From the NCBI RefSeq assembly GCF_000719475.1, contig NZ_JOGO01000011.1, positions 1-64,000 of the forward strand: a stretch of 64,000 nucleotides of DNA, written 5' to 3'. Below the pieces are notes generated by a model. It was not told the origin of the DNA. It saw only the letters and a program-made list of their open reading frames with translations, and ran no database searches. Position 1 is the stretch's first letter, and each line of letters starts with the position of its first letter. This stretch comes from Streptomyces sp. NRRL F-5630. GTDB taxonomy: Bacteria; Actinomycetota; Actinomycetes; Streptomycetales; Streptomycetaceae. Shown here piece after piece: positions 44,481-56,914 of this stretch. The translations under genes were made by a program, and so were the position numbers.

Positions 44481-45329
44481 ATGACCACGACACCGCTGAG
44501 GCTCGCCCTCGGCCAGCTCACCTCGGGGCCCGATCCCGCCGCGAACCTGGACCTCGTCCGCGCGCGCACGCGCGAGGCCGCCGCCGGGGGAGCGCGGCTC
44601 GTCGTCTTCCCCGAGGCGACGATGGCGTGCTTCGGCATCCCGCTCGGGCCGGTGGCGCAGCGGCTGGACGGGCCGTGGGCGGAGGGCGTCCGCGCGATCG
44701 CCGCCGAGTGCGGGATCGTCGTGGTGGCGGGCATGTTCACCCCGGCCCCGGACGGGCGCGTCACGAACACGCTGCTCGCCACCGGCCCCGGCGTCGAGGC
44801 CGCCTACGACAAGATCCACCTCTACGACGCGTTCGGCTTCGCCGAGTCGGCCACGGTCGCGCCGGGTTCCGAGGTCGTCACGCTCGACGTGGACGGCGTC
44901 CGTACGGGCCTCGCGACCTGCTACGACGTCCGCTTCCCCGAACTCTTCCGCGCCCACGCGGACGCGGGCGCGGTGCTGAGCGTCCTCCCCGCCTCCTGGG
45001 GCGCGGGCCCCGGCAAGCGGGAGCAGTGGGAACTCCTGGTCCGGGCCCGCGCCGTGGACGCGACGCTGTACGTGGCGGCGGTGGACCAGGCGGACCCGGA
45101 GGCGAGCGGCCAGCGCCGCTCCGGCAAGGCGCCGACGGGAATCGGGTACAGCCTGGTGGCGGGACCGGACGGCACGGTCCGGGCGACGGCGGGCGCGGAG
45201 CCCGGGGTGGTGTTCGCGGAGGTGGACGTGGCGGAGGTGGCGCGCGTGCGGAAGGCCCTCCCCGTGCTGGAGAACCGGCGACTGGGGCGCCCTGCGGAGG
45301 CGGAGGGGGCCGGCGGCGGGACGGGGTGA
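44481..45329 (+). CDS. Carbon-nitrogen hydrolase (nitrilase superfamily)
   Basis: 282 residues from ATG 44481, GAGGAGG 10 nt upstream. The Glu-Lys-Cys triad is complete: E45 in FPEAT, K111 in YDKIHLYD and C147 in TCYDVRFPE. The spacing and the DVRFPE motif match Nit1/Nit2-like amidases (deaminated glutathione amidase, omega-amidase) rather than true nitrilases. It is a lone gene between the symporter and HelR. Confidence 0.9.
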   Translation: MTTTPLRLALGQLTSGPDPAANLDLVRARTREAAAGGARLVVFPEATMACFGIPLGPVAQRLDGPWAEGVRAIAAECGIVVVAGMFTPAPDGRVTNTLLATGPGVEAAYDKIHLYDAFGFAESATVAPGSEVVTLDVDGVRTGLATCYDVRFPELFRAHADAGAVLSVLPASWGAGPGKREQWELLVRARAVDATLYVAAVDQADPEASGQRRSGKAPTGIGYSLVAGPDGTVRATAGAEPGVVFAEVDVAEVARVRKALPVLENRRLGRPAEAEGAGGGTG

Positions 45330-45425
45330 GACACCTGTGCCCTGGGTGAGGCATCCGCACCCGTGGCGGGCACCTGTGCCCGCGACCCGTGGAAGCTCCG
45401 CGCGAGCAAGCCTCCCGTCACGCGA

Positions 45426-45457
45426 AAACGCCCCGGCCACTTGAGGCCGGGGCGTTT
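45426..45457. terminator. Hairpin terminator before helR
   Basis: A 13-bp stem (AAACGCCCCGGCC with its complement), loop ACTTGA, and flanking GAAAA and TTTCG. It probably ends the nitrilase transcript. Confidence 0.8.
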
Positions 45458-45544
45458 CGACGCGTATATTGAGCAATTCCGTGCTGCCCGGATTCAGGCA
45501 GACGGAAGCGCATGTACTGGAATGTTAACGGGCAGGGAGCAGTC

Positions 45545-47869
45545 TTGTCAAACGAGACCGGCACGGCCGGGAACGGTCACGAGGGGCGTCAGGACGAGCG
45601 GGGCCGTGCGGAGCTGCGTACCGAACAGGCGTACGTGGATCTCCTGCACGCCTGCCTCGACGCGCTCAGGGACCGGGCCGAGGGCGCCGCCGAGGACGCC
45701 CTGCGCCCGGTCGGCAAGGGGCACCAGGCACAACTGGAGCGCTCGATCGCCGCCTTCGAGTACGGCAGGACCCTCGCCGAACTCGACGGCGTCGAGGAAG
45801 GGCTCTGCTTCGGGCGGATCGACCAGCGCGACGGCGTCACGCACCACATCGGCCGGATCGGTCTCCGCGCCGACGACAAGGACCGCACCCCGCTCCTCAT
45901 CGACTGGCGCGCCCCCGTCGCCCGCCCCTTCTACCTCGCCACCGGCCTGCACCCGATGGGCGTCCGCCGCCGCAGGCACCTGACGACCAAGGGCCGCACC
46001 GTCACCGCGCTGCACGACGAGACGCTCGACCTCGCCGCGGCCGGTGAGGCCGGGGTCTTCGAGAACCCGAGCGGCGACGCCGTGCTGCTCGGCGCGCTCA
46101 ACACGGCGCGCACGGGACGCATGGGCGACATCGTGCGCACCATCCAGGCCGAGCAGGACGAGATCATCCGCGCCCCGCACCGCGGCGTCCTCGTCGTCGA
46201 GGGCGGCCCCGGCACGGGCAAGACCGCCGTCGCCCTGCACCGCGCCGCGTACCTCCTCTACGCGGACCGCGAGCGGCTGAGCCGCAGCGCGGTCCTGATC
46301 GTCGGCCCCGGCGGCGCCTTCCTCAACTACATCGGTGAGGTCCTGCCCTCGCTCGGCGAGACCGGCGTGTGGCTCGCGACACCCGGTGAGCTGTACCCGG
46401 GCGTCAGGGCGACGGGCACCGACTCGCCGCGCGCGACCGCCGTGAAGGGCGACGCGCGCATGGCGGACGTGCTCGCGCGGACGCTCGCCGACCGGCAGGC
46501 GCTCCCCGATCCCGTCCTGGAGATCGCGCACGAGGACTACGGGACCCTGGCACTCGACCGCGAGACCGCCGCCGAGGCGCGCGAGCGGGCCCGCGCCGCG
46601 CTCGTGCCGCACAACCTCGCCCGCCCCCACTTCGCCTTCCGCGTCATCGACGCGCTCACCGCGCAACTCGCCGACCGGCTCGGAGCCGACCCCTTCGGCG
46701 GGCCCAACTTCCTCGACCCGGCGGACATCGCCGAACTCGGCAAGGAGATCGCGGCGAGCCCCGCGGTGCAGGCCGCGATCGACACACTCTGGCCCCGGCT
46801 CACCCCCGAGAAGTTCCTCGCCGACTTCCTCGCGGAGCCCGACGCGCACCTGGCCGCCGAGGACGCCGACGCGATCCGCCGCGCCCCCGGCACGTGGTCG
46901 GGGAGCGTCTTCACGCCCGCGCCGTGGACCCCCGCCGATGTCGCGCTCCTCGACGAGGCCGCCGAACTCCTCGGCGAGGACGACTCGATGCGGCGCGCCG
47001 CCGAGGCGCGGCGGCGGCGCGAGGAGGCCGAGTACGCGCAGGGCGTGCTCGACGTCGCCGCCGCCTCGCGCACGTACGAGTTCGAGGACGAGGAGTCGGA
47101 GGTGCTCGGCGCCCAGGACATCGTGGACGCCGAGCGGCTCGCCGAGCGGCACGAGGAGCGCGACCGGCGCAGCGCGGCCGAACGGGCCGCGGACGACCGC
47201 ACATGGGCCTTCGGGCACATCATCGTGGACGAGGCGCAGGAGCTGTCGGCCATGATGTGGCGGCTGCTCATGCGGCGCAGTCCCAACCGTTCGATGACCC
47301 TCGTCGGCGACCCCGCGCAGACCGCCGACCCGGCGGGGATGCGCTCCTGGGACAGCCTCCTCGCCCCGTACGTCGGCGACCGCTACGCCTACCGCCGCCT
47401 CGACGTCAACTACCGCACTCCGGCCGAGATCATGGACGTCGCCGCCGCCGTGCCGCGCGCCACGGACCCCGGCTTCGCGCCGCCGCGCTCGGTCCGTTCG
47501 ACGGGCGTACGGCCGTGGGCGCGCGCCTGCGCGGCGGAGGAACTGCCGCGCGCGGTGGGCGAGGCGGCGGGGCGGGCGACCGCGGAGGAGGGGCGCGTGG
47601 CGGTGATCGCGCCGCGCGCGCTGCACCACGTGCTGCTCCCGTACCTGCCCGGTGCCTCGGCCGGTGAGAGCCCCGATCTGACCTGCCCCGTCGTTTTGCT
47701 GACGCCGCGCCAGTCCAAGGGACTCGAATTCGACGAGGTGCTGGCCGTGGAGCCGCAGCGGTACGAGGAGTCCGACCTGTACGTGGCGCTCACCCGGCCC
47801 ACGCAGCGGCTCGGCCTCCTGCACAGCGAGCCGCTGCCCGAGCCGCTGGCCATAGTGCTCAAGGAGTGA
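45545..47869 (+). CDS. helR: HelR-like RNA-polymerase-recycling helicase (UvrD/SF1)
   Basis: 774 residues from TTG 45545 (MSNETGTAG) with AGGGAG 5 nt upstream; ATG 45512 is a possible alternative. SF1 ATPase with Walker A GGPGTGKT at 220-227, motif II VDEAQEL at D562/E563, GDPAQT and a late YVALTRPTQRL. The long N-terminal coiled-coil arm (about 15-75) and absence of a full helicase 2B domain match HelR/HelD proteins that remove stalled or rifamycin-bound RNA polymerase from DNA. Streptomyces HelR gives rifampicin tolerance. Whether this copy is the inducible HelR or a general HelD-like factor is not certain. Confidence 0.85.
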   Translation: MSNETGTAGNGHEGRQDERGRAELRTEQAYVDLLHACLDALRDRAEGAAEDALRPVGKGHQAQLERSIAAFEYGRTLAELDGVEEGLCFGRIDQRDGVTHHIGRIGLRADDKDRTPLLIDWRAPVARPFYLATGLHPMGVRRRRHLTTKGRTVTALHDETLDLAAAGEAGVFENPSGDAVLLGALNTARTGRMGDIVRTIQAEQDEIIRAPHRGVLVVEGGPGTGKTAVALHRAAYLLYADRERLSRSAVLIVGPGGAFLNYIGEVLPSLGETGVWLATPGELYPGVRATGTDSPRATAVKGDARMADVLARTLADRQALPDPVLEIAHEDYGTLALDRETAAEARERARAALVPHNLARPHFAFRVIDALTAQLADRLGADPFGGPNFLDPADIAELGKEIAASPAVQAAIDTLWPRLTPEKFLADFLAEPDAHLAAEDADAIRRAPGTWSGSVFTPAPWTPADVALLDEAAELLGEDDSMRRAAEARRRREEAEYAQGVLDVAAASRTYEFEDEESEVLGAQDIVDAERLAERHEERDRRSAAERAADDRTWAFGHIIVDEAQELSAMMWRLLMRRSPNRSMTLVGDPAQTADPAGMRSWDSLLAPYVGDRYAYRRLDVNYRTPAEIMDVAAAVPRATDPGFAPPRSVRSTGVRPWARACAAEELPRAVGEAAGRATAEEGRVAVIAPRALHHVLLPYLPGASAGESPDLTCPVVLLTPRQSKGLEFDEVLAVEPQRYEESDLYVALTRPTQRLGLLHSEPLPEPLAIVLKE

Positions 47870-47874
47870 GACGT

Positions 47875-47911
47875 GCGGGGTGGTCCCTCGTGGTCCCCGG
47901 GACCACCCCGC
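47875..47911. terminator. Bidirectional terminator
   Basis: A 13-bp perfect stem (GCGGGGTGGTCCC with its complement) and 11-nt loop between the convergent helR and DUF4232 genes. Confidence 0.75.
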
Positions 47912-47923
47912 GCCGGACGGCGC

Positions 47924-48640
47924 TCAGAGCCCGATCGGGTCGACGAAGGTGCCGGGGCGCGTGGCGCCCGACTGGTCGAGGATCGCGCCGCCGTACTCCC
48001 AGGGGAGCGTGACCTGCTTCGTCTCGTCGGGGAGCGTCATGACGACGTCCCGCGGGACGAACGGCTTCGCGTCGGGGTCCGTCGTGGGCAGGACCGTGAA
48101 CTTGATGCGGGCGGTGTCGTCGCCCGGCTTGAGCGTGAGGGGGTCGGCCCGGACGCTGGAGCGGCGGAGGTCCCAGCGCTCGCCCTTGTCGCTCACGAGC
48201 TCGACTCCCGGGAAGCCCTTGAGGGTGCAGGTGCGCTCGCTGTGGTTCGTCAGCCGCACGGTCACGGACTGCTGGTACTTCGACTGCTCCATGTCGGGCT
48301 TCCCGCCGTGCGGCGCCCAGAAGTCGAAGTCGATCTCGCTGGTGCGGCAGTGCGCACCGTTCGGCTTCGCCTCCTCGGCCGGGCCGTTGACCCCGTCGGC
48401 GTGCTGCCCCTGGCCGCCTTTCGACTCCTGCCCGCCGGGCGCGTCGCTCCGCGTGTCCGGCGTACCGGCGCTGTCGTCCTTCGACGCGTCCTGCGCGGGG
48501 GCGCCCGTGCTCCGCGAGGCGGTGGGCGCGGCGCTCGCGGAGTCGTCGCCGGAGTCGCAGGCGGCGACGCCGGCGCCGAGGGCGAGCGTGGCGAGGACGG
48601 CGGCGGTGGCGCGGGCGGCGTGGGGGGTGATGATCGGCAT
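47924..48640 (-). CDS. DUF4232 lipoprotein
   Basis: 238 residues from ATG 48640 with GGAAAGAGG upstream. A lipoprotein signal peptide ends in the lipobox GVAAC (Cys28). An Asp/Ser/Ala-rich linker leads to a C-terminal DUF4232 domain (about 95-235; HCRTSEIDFDFW, TVRLTNHSERTCTLKGFPGV, ILDQSGATRPG). DUF4232 is a beta-sandwich, common in Streptomyces surface proteins, of unknown function. It lies upstream of glgB on the same strand but 110 bp away with its own orientation; no link to glucan metabolism is evident. Confidence 0.88.
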   Translation of the reverse strand: MPIITPHAARATAAVLATLALGAGVAACDSGDDSASAAPTASRSTGAPAQDASKDDSAGTPDTRSDAPGGQESKGGQGQHADGVNGPAEEAKPNGAHCRTSEIDFDFWAPHGGKPDMEQSKYQQSVTVRLTNHSERTCTLKGFPGVELVSDKGERWDLRRSSVRADPLTLKPGDDTARIKFTVLPTTDPDAKPFVPRDVVMTLPDETKQVTLPWEYGGAILDQSGATRPGTFVDPIGL

Positions 48641-48750
48641 GGTGCCTCTTTCCGCAGCGGGTGAGTGCGTACGGAATATCTGATGATCGCCACCCCCCGT
48701 GCAGTTCACGGAATACTGTCAGGGGCCTGTAACAGCGGAGAACTGCCTGG

Positions 48751-51219
<2,469 letters not shown>

Positions 51220-51289
51220 GGGTGAAACCTCCTGGGGCCGGTGCGGGTCGAAGGGAGGGTGGGGGCCCGGGGCGTGCTGCCCCGGCGGG

Positions 51290-52849
51290 TCACAGCAGCT
51301 TGGTGGAACGGCGTCCCGCGCCGGGCTCCCCGCGCGAGCCGCCCCGCACGGGGGACTGGCGGGCGGGGGCGACGTGGGCGGACTCGGGGCGCGCGGGCTC
51401 CGGGTCCCGTGCCTCCCGCGCGTCCCTCGCCTCGCGCGCCTGCGCGTCCCCCGCGAGCCGCGCGATCGCCGCGAGCGGGACGGGGAGCCAGTCGGGCCGG
51501 TGCCTGGCCTCGTACAGGACCTCGTACACGGCCTTGTCCGTCTCGTACGCGGTGAGCAGGTCCGCGTCCTCGCGCGGGTCGTGGCCCGCGATCTGGGCGT
51601 ACCCCTCGCAGTAGGCGGCGCGGCAGGCCGTGGCCCACTCGGGCGCCCACGGCTCGTGCGAGCGGGCCGCGTAGTCGAAGGAGCGCAGCATTCCGGCCAC
51701 GTCGCGCACGGGCGGGAAGGCGAGGCGGCGCTCGGCGAGCGGCCTGGCGGGCTCGCCCTCGAAGTCGATGAGGGACCAGTAGCCGTCCGCCGAGCGCAGG
51801 CACTGGCCGAGGTGCAGGTCGCCGTGGACGCGCTGCGCGGTCCACGTCCGGCCCTCGCGGCCGGCCGCGGCGAGGCGCGCGAAGGCGCCGCGCAGCCGCG
51901 GTACGTACGGCTGGAGCTCGGGCACCGCTGCCGCCGCCTCCTCCAGGCGGCGCGTCATGTCCTCGGCGAGCGCGGCGAGCTGTCCGGGCCCGAGCGCGGC
52001 GGCGGGCAGCGCCGCCGCGAGCGCGGTGTGCACCTCGGCCGTCGCCCGCCCGAGCGCGCGCGCGTCGGCGGTGAAGTCCTCGCCCGCGGCGAGCCGCCGC
52101 AGCGCGAGTTCCCAGCCGTCGTCCGAGCCCTCCAGGAAGGGCTGGAGCACCCCGAGCACATACGGCTCGCCCCCCGCGCCGCTCTCCGGCTCCGCCTGCA
52201 TCCACGCGACGGGCGCGGGCACCCGCGCGCACCCCTGCCGCGCCAGCACGAGCGGCAGCTCCAGGTCCGGATTGGCCCCGGGCACGACCCGCCGGAAGAG
52301 TTTGAGGATGAACGCGTCCCCGTACACGAGCGAGGAGTTGGACTGCTCCGAGCCGAGCGGCCTCGGCGTGAGGCCGGTCGGGATCGTGGTCTCGGCGTCG
52401 CGCCCGAAGCGCAGGTCGCCGAGCCGGCCCGGCAGGCGCATCCGTTCCAGGAGGAGTTCGGCCGGGCGCGGGTCCTGGAGCGCCTCGTACACGACGAGCC
52501 CGGCGAAGGGCCCGGCCTCCGGGCGGCCGATGCGCGCGGGCGCGAGGTGGGGCGGCAGTTCGCCGCGTACGCCGAGCAGGAGCTGATAGCAGTCGCCCGG
52601 GCCGCCCGTGTCCTGGTCGGCGCGGACCAGGAGGTGGAGGAGCCCGGGTCCGCCCCCGCGCCCGCCGCGCCAGGGCAGCAGCTCGGTGAGCGAGACGAGG
52701 GTGAAGCCGGTGACGGGGCGGCCCTTGCCGGCGAACCAGCGCTGCCGGGGCAGCCAGCCGCGCAGCAGCGGGTCGAGCGAGGCGAGCAGTTCCCCCGGGT
52801 CCGGGACGGGGCTGGGGGAAGGGACGAGCGTCCTTGGGGCATCCGACAT
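51290..52849 (-). CDS. mak: Maltokinase (Pep2 family)
   Basis: 519 residues from ATG 52849. Phosphorylates maltose with ATP to maltose-1-phosphate, the substrate of GlgE. It has the aminoglycoside-phosphotransferase-like fold: catalytic H342-G-D344 in RVHGDLHLGQ and D362 in LIDFEGEP. The N-terminal cap domain begins LRGWLPRQRWFAGKGRP, a maltokinase hallmark. The last 60 residues are a charged tail (REARDAREARD) beyond the family's usual end. It is followed at 70 bp by glgB, so both are likely co-transcribed. Confidence 0.93.
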   Translation of the reverse strand: MSDAPRTLVPSPSPVPDPGELLASLDPLLRGWLPRQRWFAGKGRPVTGFTLVSLTELLPWRGGRGGGPGLLHLLVRADQDTGGPGDCYQLLLGVRGELPPHLAPARIGRPEAGPFAGLVVYEALQDPRPAELLLERMRLPGRLGDLRFGRDAETTIPTGLTPRPLGSEQSNSSLVYGDAFILKLFRRVVPGANPDLELPLVLARQGCARVPAPVAWMQAEPESGAGGEPYVLGVLQPFLEGSDDGWELALRRLAAGEDFTADARALGRATAEVHTALAAALPAAALGPGQLAALAEDMTRRLEEAAAAVPELQPYVPRLRGAFARLAAAGREGRTWTAQRVHGDLHLGQCLRSADGYWSLIDFEGEPARPLAERRLAFPPVRDVAGMLRSFDYAARSHEPWAPEWATACRAAYCEGYAQIAGHDPREDADLLTAYETDKAVYEVLYEARHRPDWLPVPLAAIARLAGDAQAREARDAREARDPEPARPESAHVAPARQSPVRGGSRGEPGAGRRSTKLL

Positions 52850-53192
52850 GGCGGCGGTCGTGTCCTTTCCCCGGGTACACCAGCAGGTTCACGCGCCCCG
52901 CGCGAAGCGGTAAGGCCCTGGCGCGCAGGCCCCACGGTGACCGGTGGGGCAGTAGGGAGAGTTCCGTACGGGTGACGGGCCGTTCGGTGGGCGGGCCCGT
53001 CGGTGGTGCCGGTATTCCGGGAGGGTGCCCGGGGTGGGACACAGTATGCGGGTCGGGACCCAACGGACGTACGGGTCTGGTACGGGATTTCCCTGGCCGA
53101 AACCATACGGGTACGTATGGGGCGCGGCGACCGCAGCGCCGCCGCTCCCCTCGCGTGTCGCGGCCCCCGCGCGGGGCGGGGACCGCGCCCGT
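52850..53192. other. Intergenic 343 bp between treS and maltokinase
   Basis: It interrupts an otherwise compact operon. It contains four TACGGG-type words (TACGGGT at 52967, 53070, 53106; TACGGGA at 53081) and the inverted repeat CCATACG-GGTA-CGTATGG at 53103-53120. Likely a second, regulated promoter for mak-glgB. Confidence 0.55.
53103..53120. promoter_or_regulatory. Inverted repeat CCATACG-N4-CGTATGG
   Basis: Perfect 7-bp arms with 4-nt spacer, in the treS-mak gap. Size and symmetry suit a LacI- or MerR-type operator. Regulator unknown. Confidence 0.45.
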
Positions 53193-54917
53193 TCAGCGCT
53201 CGGCCGGGTCCTTGCGCAGCCGGAACCAGTAGAAGCCGTGACCCGCGAGGGTGAGCAGGTACGGCAGTTCACCGATCGCGGGGAAGCGCACGCCACCGAT
53301 GAGTTCCACCGGATGGCGGCCCGCGTACGCCTGGAGGTCCAGCTCGGTGGGCTGGGCGAAGCGCGAGAAGTTGTGCACGCACAGCACCAGGTCGTCCGAG
53401 GTCCCGTCCTCCGAGCGCAGCTCGCGCAGGAAAGCGAGGACCGCCGGGTTCGAGGACGGCAGCTCCGTATACGAACCGAGCCCGAAGGCGGGGTTCTGCT
53501 TGCGGATCTCGATCATGCGGCGGGTCCAGTGCAGCAGCGAGGCCGGGGCGGACATGGCCGCCTCGACGTTCGTCACCTGGTAGCCGTAGACCGGGTCCAT
53601 GATGGTCGGCAGGAAGAGCCGGCCCGGGTCGCAGGAGGAGAACCCGGCGTTGCGGTCGGGCGTCCACTGCATCGGGGTGCGCACCGCGTCGCGGTCGCCG
53701 AGCCAGATGTTGTCCCCCATGCCGATCTCGTCCCCGTAGTACAGGATGGGGGAGCCGGGCAGCGAGAGCAGCAGCGCCGTGAACAGCTCGATCTGGTCGC
53801 GGTCGTTGTCGAGCAGTGGCGCCAGGCGGCGGCGGATGCCGATGTTGGCGCGCATCCGCGGGTCCTTGGCGTACTCCGCGTACATGTAGTCGCGTTCTTC
53901 GTCCGTCACCATTTCGAGGGTCAGCTCGTCGTGGTTGCGCAGGAAGATGCCCCACTGGCACCCGGCCGGGATCGCCGGGGTCTTCGCGAGGATTTCCGAG
54001 ACGGGGTAGCGCGATTCACGCCGCACCGCCATGAAGATGCGCGGCATGACCGGGAAGTGGAAGGCCATGTGGCACTCGTCGCCACCCTTGGAGAAGTCGC
54101 CGAAGTAGTCGACGACGTCCTCGGGCCACTGGTTGGCCTCCGCGAGGATCACGGTGTCCGGGTAGTGCGCGTCCACCTCGGCCCGTACCCGCTTGAGCAT
54201 CTCGTGCGTCGCGGGCAGGTTCTCGCAGTTGGTGCCCTCCTCGGCGTAGAGGTAGGGGACGGCGTCGAGGCGGAAGCCGTCGATGCCGAGGTCCAGCCAG
54301 AAGCGCAGCGCCGCGAGGATCTCCTCCTGCACGGCCGGGTTCTCGTAGTTGAGGTCCGGCTGGTGGGAGAAGAAGCGGTGCCAGTAGTACTGCTTGCGGA
54401 CCGGGTCGAAGGTCCAGTTGCTCGCCTCGGTGTCGACGAAGATGATCCGCGCGTCGCTGTACGCCTTGTCGTCGTCGGCCCAGACGTAGTAGTCGCCGTA
54501 GGGGCCGTCGGGGTCCTTGCGGGACTCCTGGAACCACATGTGCTGGTCGCTCGTGTGGTTCATGACGAAGTCGATGATGACGCGCATACCGCGCTGGTGG
54601 GCGGCGTCCACGAACTCGACGAAGTCGGCGAGGTCGCCGAACTCGGGGAGCACGGCGGTGTAGTCGGAGACGTCGTAGCCGCCGTCGCGCAGCGGGGACT
54701 GGAAGAACGGCGGGAGCCACAGGCAGTCCACGCCGAGCCATTGCAGGTAGTCCAGCTTGGCGGTGATGCCCTTGAGGTCGCCGACTCCGTCGCCGTTGCT
54801 GTCCTGGAAGGACCGGACGAGGACTTCGTAGAAGACGGCGCGTTTGAACCAGTCGGGGTCGCGGTCCTTGCGCGGGGTGTCCTCGAAGGTGTCGGGGACG
54901 GGCTCGTTGACGATCAT
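53193..54917 (-). CDS. treS: Trehalose synthase / maltose isomerase
   Basis: 574 residues. Interconverts trehalose and maltose. GH13 catalytic residues are D218 in [10 protein letters not shown]260 in ILAEANQW and D330 in [10 protein letters not shown]. The calcium-binding and specificity features [10 protein letters not shown] and [17 protein letters not shown] are present. Its ATG overlaps the glgE stop (ATGA), so the two are coupled. There is no fused maltokinase domain, unlike TreS-Pep2 fusions in some actinobacteria; maltokinase is the separate gene at 51290. Recalled: SCO5442. Confidence 0.97.
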   Translation of the reverse strand: MIVNEPVPDTFEDTPRKDRDPDWFKRAVFYEVLVRSFQDSNGDGVGDLKGITAKLDYLQWLGVDCLWLPPFFQSPLRDGGYDVSDYTAVLPEFGDLADFVEFVDAAHQRGMRVIIDFVMNHTSDQHMWFQESRKDPDGPYGDYYVWADDDKAYSDARIIFVDTEASNWTFDPVRKQYYWHRFFSHQPDLNYENPAVQEEILAALRFWLDLGIDGFRLDAVPYLYAEEGTNCENLPATHEMLKRVRAEVDAHYPDTVILAEANQWPEDVVDYFGDFSKGGDECHMAFHFPVMPRIFMAVRRESRYPVSEILAKTPAIPAGCQWGIFLRNHDELTLEMVTDEERDYMYAEYAKDPRMRANIGIRRRLAPLLDNDRDQIELFTALLLSLPGSPILYYGDEIGMGDNIWLGDRDAVRTPMQWTPDRNAGFSSCDPGRLFLPTIMDPVYGYQVTNVEAAMSAPASLLHWTRRMIEIRKQNPAFGLGSYTELPSSNPAVLAFLRELRSEDGTSDDLVLCVHNFSRFAQPTELDLQAYAGRHPVELIGGVRFPAIGELPYLLTLAGHGFYWFRLRKDPAER

Positions 54918-56914
54918 GATGCGGGTGACCCTCCGATCAGCGGGGACGGTCGCAGGGTGAACACGTGCGCGGGCGTGGTGCCCGGCTCCAGGCGCACGTA
55001 ATTGGCCCTGCCCCAGTGGTAGGTCTCGCCGGTGAGCGCGTCGCGCACCGGGACGGTCTCGTGCCAGTCGAGGCCGAGCGCCGGCATGTCCAACGAGACC
55101 GTCGCCTCCTGGGTGTGGTGGGGATCGAGGTTCGCGACCACGAGCACGACGTCGTTGCCCGCGCGTTTGGAGTACGCGATGACCTGATCCTGGTCCACGT
55201 GGTGGAAGTGCACGCGGCGCAACTGCTGGAGCGCCGGGTGCAGCCGGCGGAGCCGGTTGAGCTTCGTGATCAGCGGGGCCAGCGAGCGTCCCGCGCGCTC
55301 GGCCCCTTCCCAGTCACGTGGCCTGAGCTGGTACTTCTCCGAGTCGAGGTACTCCTCGGAACCGGGCTTCAGTGCCTGGTTCTCGTACAGCTCGAAGCCC
55401 GCGTACACCCCCCACGTGGGGGAGAGCGTCGCCGCGAGCACGGCCCGGGTGGCGAAGGCGGGCGGCCCGCCGTCCTGGAGATAGGCGTGCAGGATGTCGG
55501 GGGTGTTGACGAAGAAATTGGGCCGCATGACCCATGCCGATTCACCCGCCAGCTCCTGCGCGTACTCCGTCAGCTCCTGTTTCGTGTTACGCCACGTGAA
55601 GTAGGTGTACGACTGCTGGAAGCCGACCGCGGCGAGGGTGCGCATCATCGCCGGGCGGGTGAACGCCTCCGCCAGGAAGATGACGTCGGGGTCGCGCCCG
55701 TTGATCTCCGCGATCACCTTCTGCCAGAACACGACCGGTTTCGTATGCGGGTTGTCCACCCGGAAGATCCGCACCCCGTGGTCCATCCAGAAGCGGAGGA
55801 TGCGGCACGTCTCGGCGATAAGCCCCGGCATGTCCTTGTCGAAGGCGATGGGGTAGATGTCCTGGTACTTCTTCGGCGGGTTCTCGGCGTACGCGATCGA
55901 GCCGTCCGGGCGGTGGTGGAACCACTCCGGGTGCTCCTTGACCCACGGGTGGTCGGGCGAGCACTGGAGGGCGAAGTCGAGCGCGATCTCCAGGCGCAGC
56001 TCACGGGCCCGCGCCACGAAGGCGTCGAAGTCCTCCAGGGTGCCCAGCTCCGGGTGCACCGCGTCGTGCCCGCCGTCCGCCGAGCCGATCGCCCACGGCA
56101 CGCCCACGTCCTCGGGCGTCGGGTCGAGCGAGTTGTTGCGGCCCTTGCGGTGCGTCGTGCCGATGGGGTGGATCGGCGGCAGGTAGACGACGTCGAAACC
56201 CATCGCGGCGACCGCCGGAAGCCGCTCGGCCGCCGTCCTGAACGTCCCCGAGCGGCTCCGCCCGTCCGCGGTGACCCGCGCGCCCTCGGAGCGCGGGAAG
56301 AACTCGTACCAGGACCCGAAGAGCGCCCTGCGCCGCTCGACGAGCAGCTTGAGCGGCTTCGAGGAGCTGACCAGTTCGCGCAGCGGGTGCCGGTCCAGGA
56401 CCTCCACGACCTCCGGCGCGAGCGCCGCCGCGAGCCGCTGCCCCGGGGTGCGGGAGGTGTCGCGCAGCGCGTCGGCCGCCGCGAGCACCACCTCGCGCTT
56501 GCCGTCCTGCTTGGGGACCTTGCGCGCGGCGCGCTCGTGGAGCAGCGCGCCCTCCTCCAGGACGAGGGCGGTGTCGATCCCGGCGGGCACCTTGATGCCC
56601 GCCGCGTGCCGCCAGGTGGCGAGCGGATCGCTCCAGCCCTCCACCTTGTACGTCCAGAGGCCCTCCACGTCCGGGGTCACCTCGGCGCCCCAGCGGTCGG
56701 TGCCGGGGGCGAGTTCTCGCATCGGGAGCCAGGGGCCGGGGCGGCCGTCCGGGGACTTCAGGACCACGTTGGCGGCCACGGCGTCGTGGCCCTCGCGGAA
56801 GACGGTGGCACTGATCTCGAAGGTCTCGCCGACGACGGCCTTGGCGGGCCTGCGGCCGCAGTCGACGAGCGGGGACACATCCAGCACGGGGATGCGGCCG
56901 ATCGGGGTTTTCAC
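54914..56914 (-). CDS. glgE: Alpha-1,4-glucan:maltose-1-phosphate maltosyltransferase
   Basis: 666 residues from GTG 56914 with AGGTGATGCC before it. Adds maltosyl units from maltose-1-phosphate to glucan chains. GH13_3: catalytic D387 in RVDNPHTKP and E416 in FLAEAFTRP, the same 29-residue spacing as D394/E423 in S. coelicolor GlgEI. An N-terminal domain (about 1-120) precedes the barrel; the C-terminal domain ends [13 protein letters not shown]. It heads the glgE-treS unit and is divergent from glgP. The frame is open upstream by about 70 codons without family similarity. Confidence 0.97.
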   Translation of the reverse strand: MKTPIGRIPVLDVSPLVDCGRRPAKAVVGETFEISATVFREGHDAVAANVVLKSPDGRPGPWLPMRELAPGTDRWGAEVTPDVEGLWTYKVEGWSDPLATWRHAAGIKVPAGIDTALVLEEGALLHERAARKVPKQDGKREVVLAAADALRDTSRTPGQRLAAALAPEVVEVLDRHPLRELVSSSKPLKLLVERRRALFGSWYEFFPRSEGARVTADGRSRSGTFRTAAERLPAVAAMGFDVVYLPPIHPIGTTHRKGRNNSLDPTPEDVGVPWAIGSADGGHDAVHPELGTLEDFDAFVARARELRLEIALDFALQCSPDHPWVKEHPEWFHHRPDGSIAYAENPPKKYQDIYPIAFDKDMPGLIAETCRILRFWMDHGVRIFRVDNPHTKPVVFWQKVIAEINGRDPDVIFLAEAFTRPAMMRTLAAVGFQQSYTYFTWRNTKQELTEYAQELAGESAWVMRPNFFVNTPDILHAYLQDGGPPAFATRAVLAATLSPTWGVYAGFELYENQALKPGSEEYLDSEKYQLRPRDWEGAERAGRSLAPLITKLNRLRRLHPALQQLRRVHFHHVDQDQVIAYSKRAGNDVVLVVANLDPHHTQEATVSLDMPALGLDWHETVPVRDALTGETYHWGRANYVRLEPGTTPAHVFTLRPSPLIGGSPAS

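Noticed and set aside
51241..53106. Alternative frames opposite and across the maltokinase gene
   Set aside because: They lack motifs, while the maltokinase frame has the complete HGD and DFE signatures.
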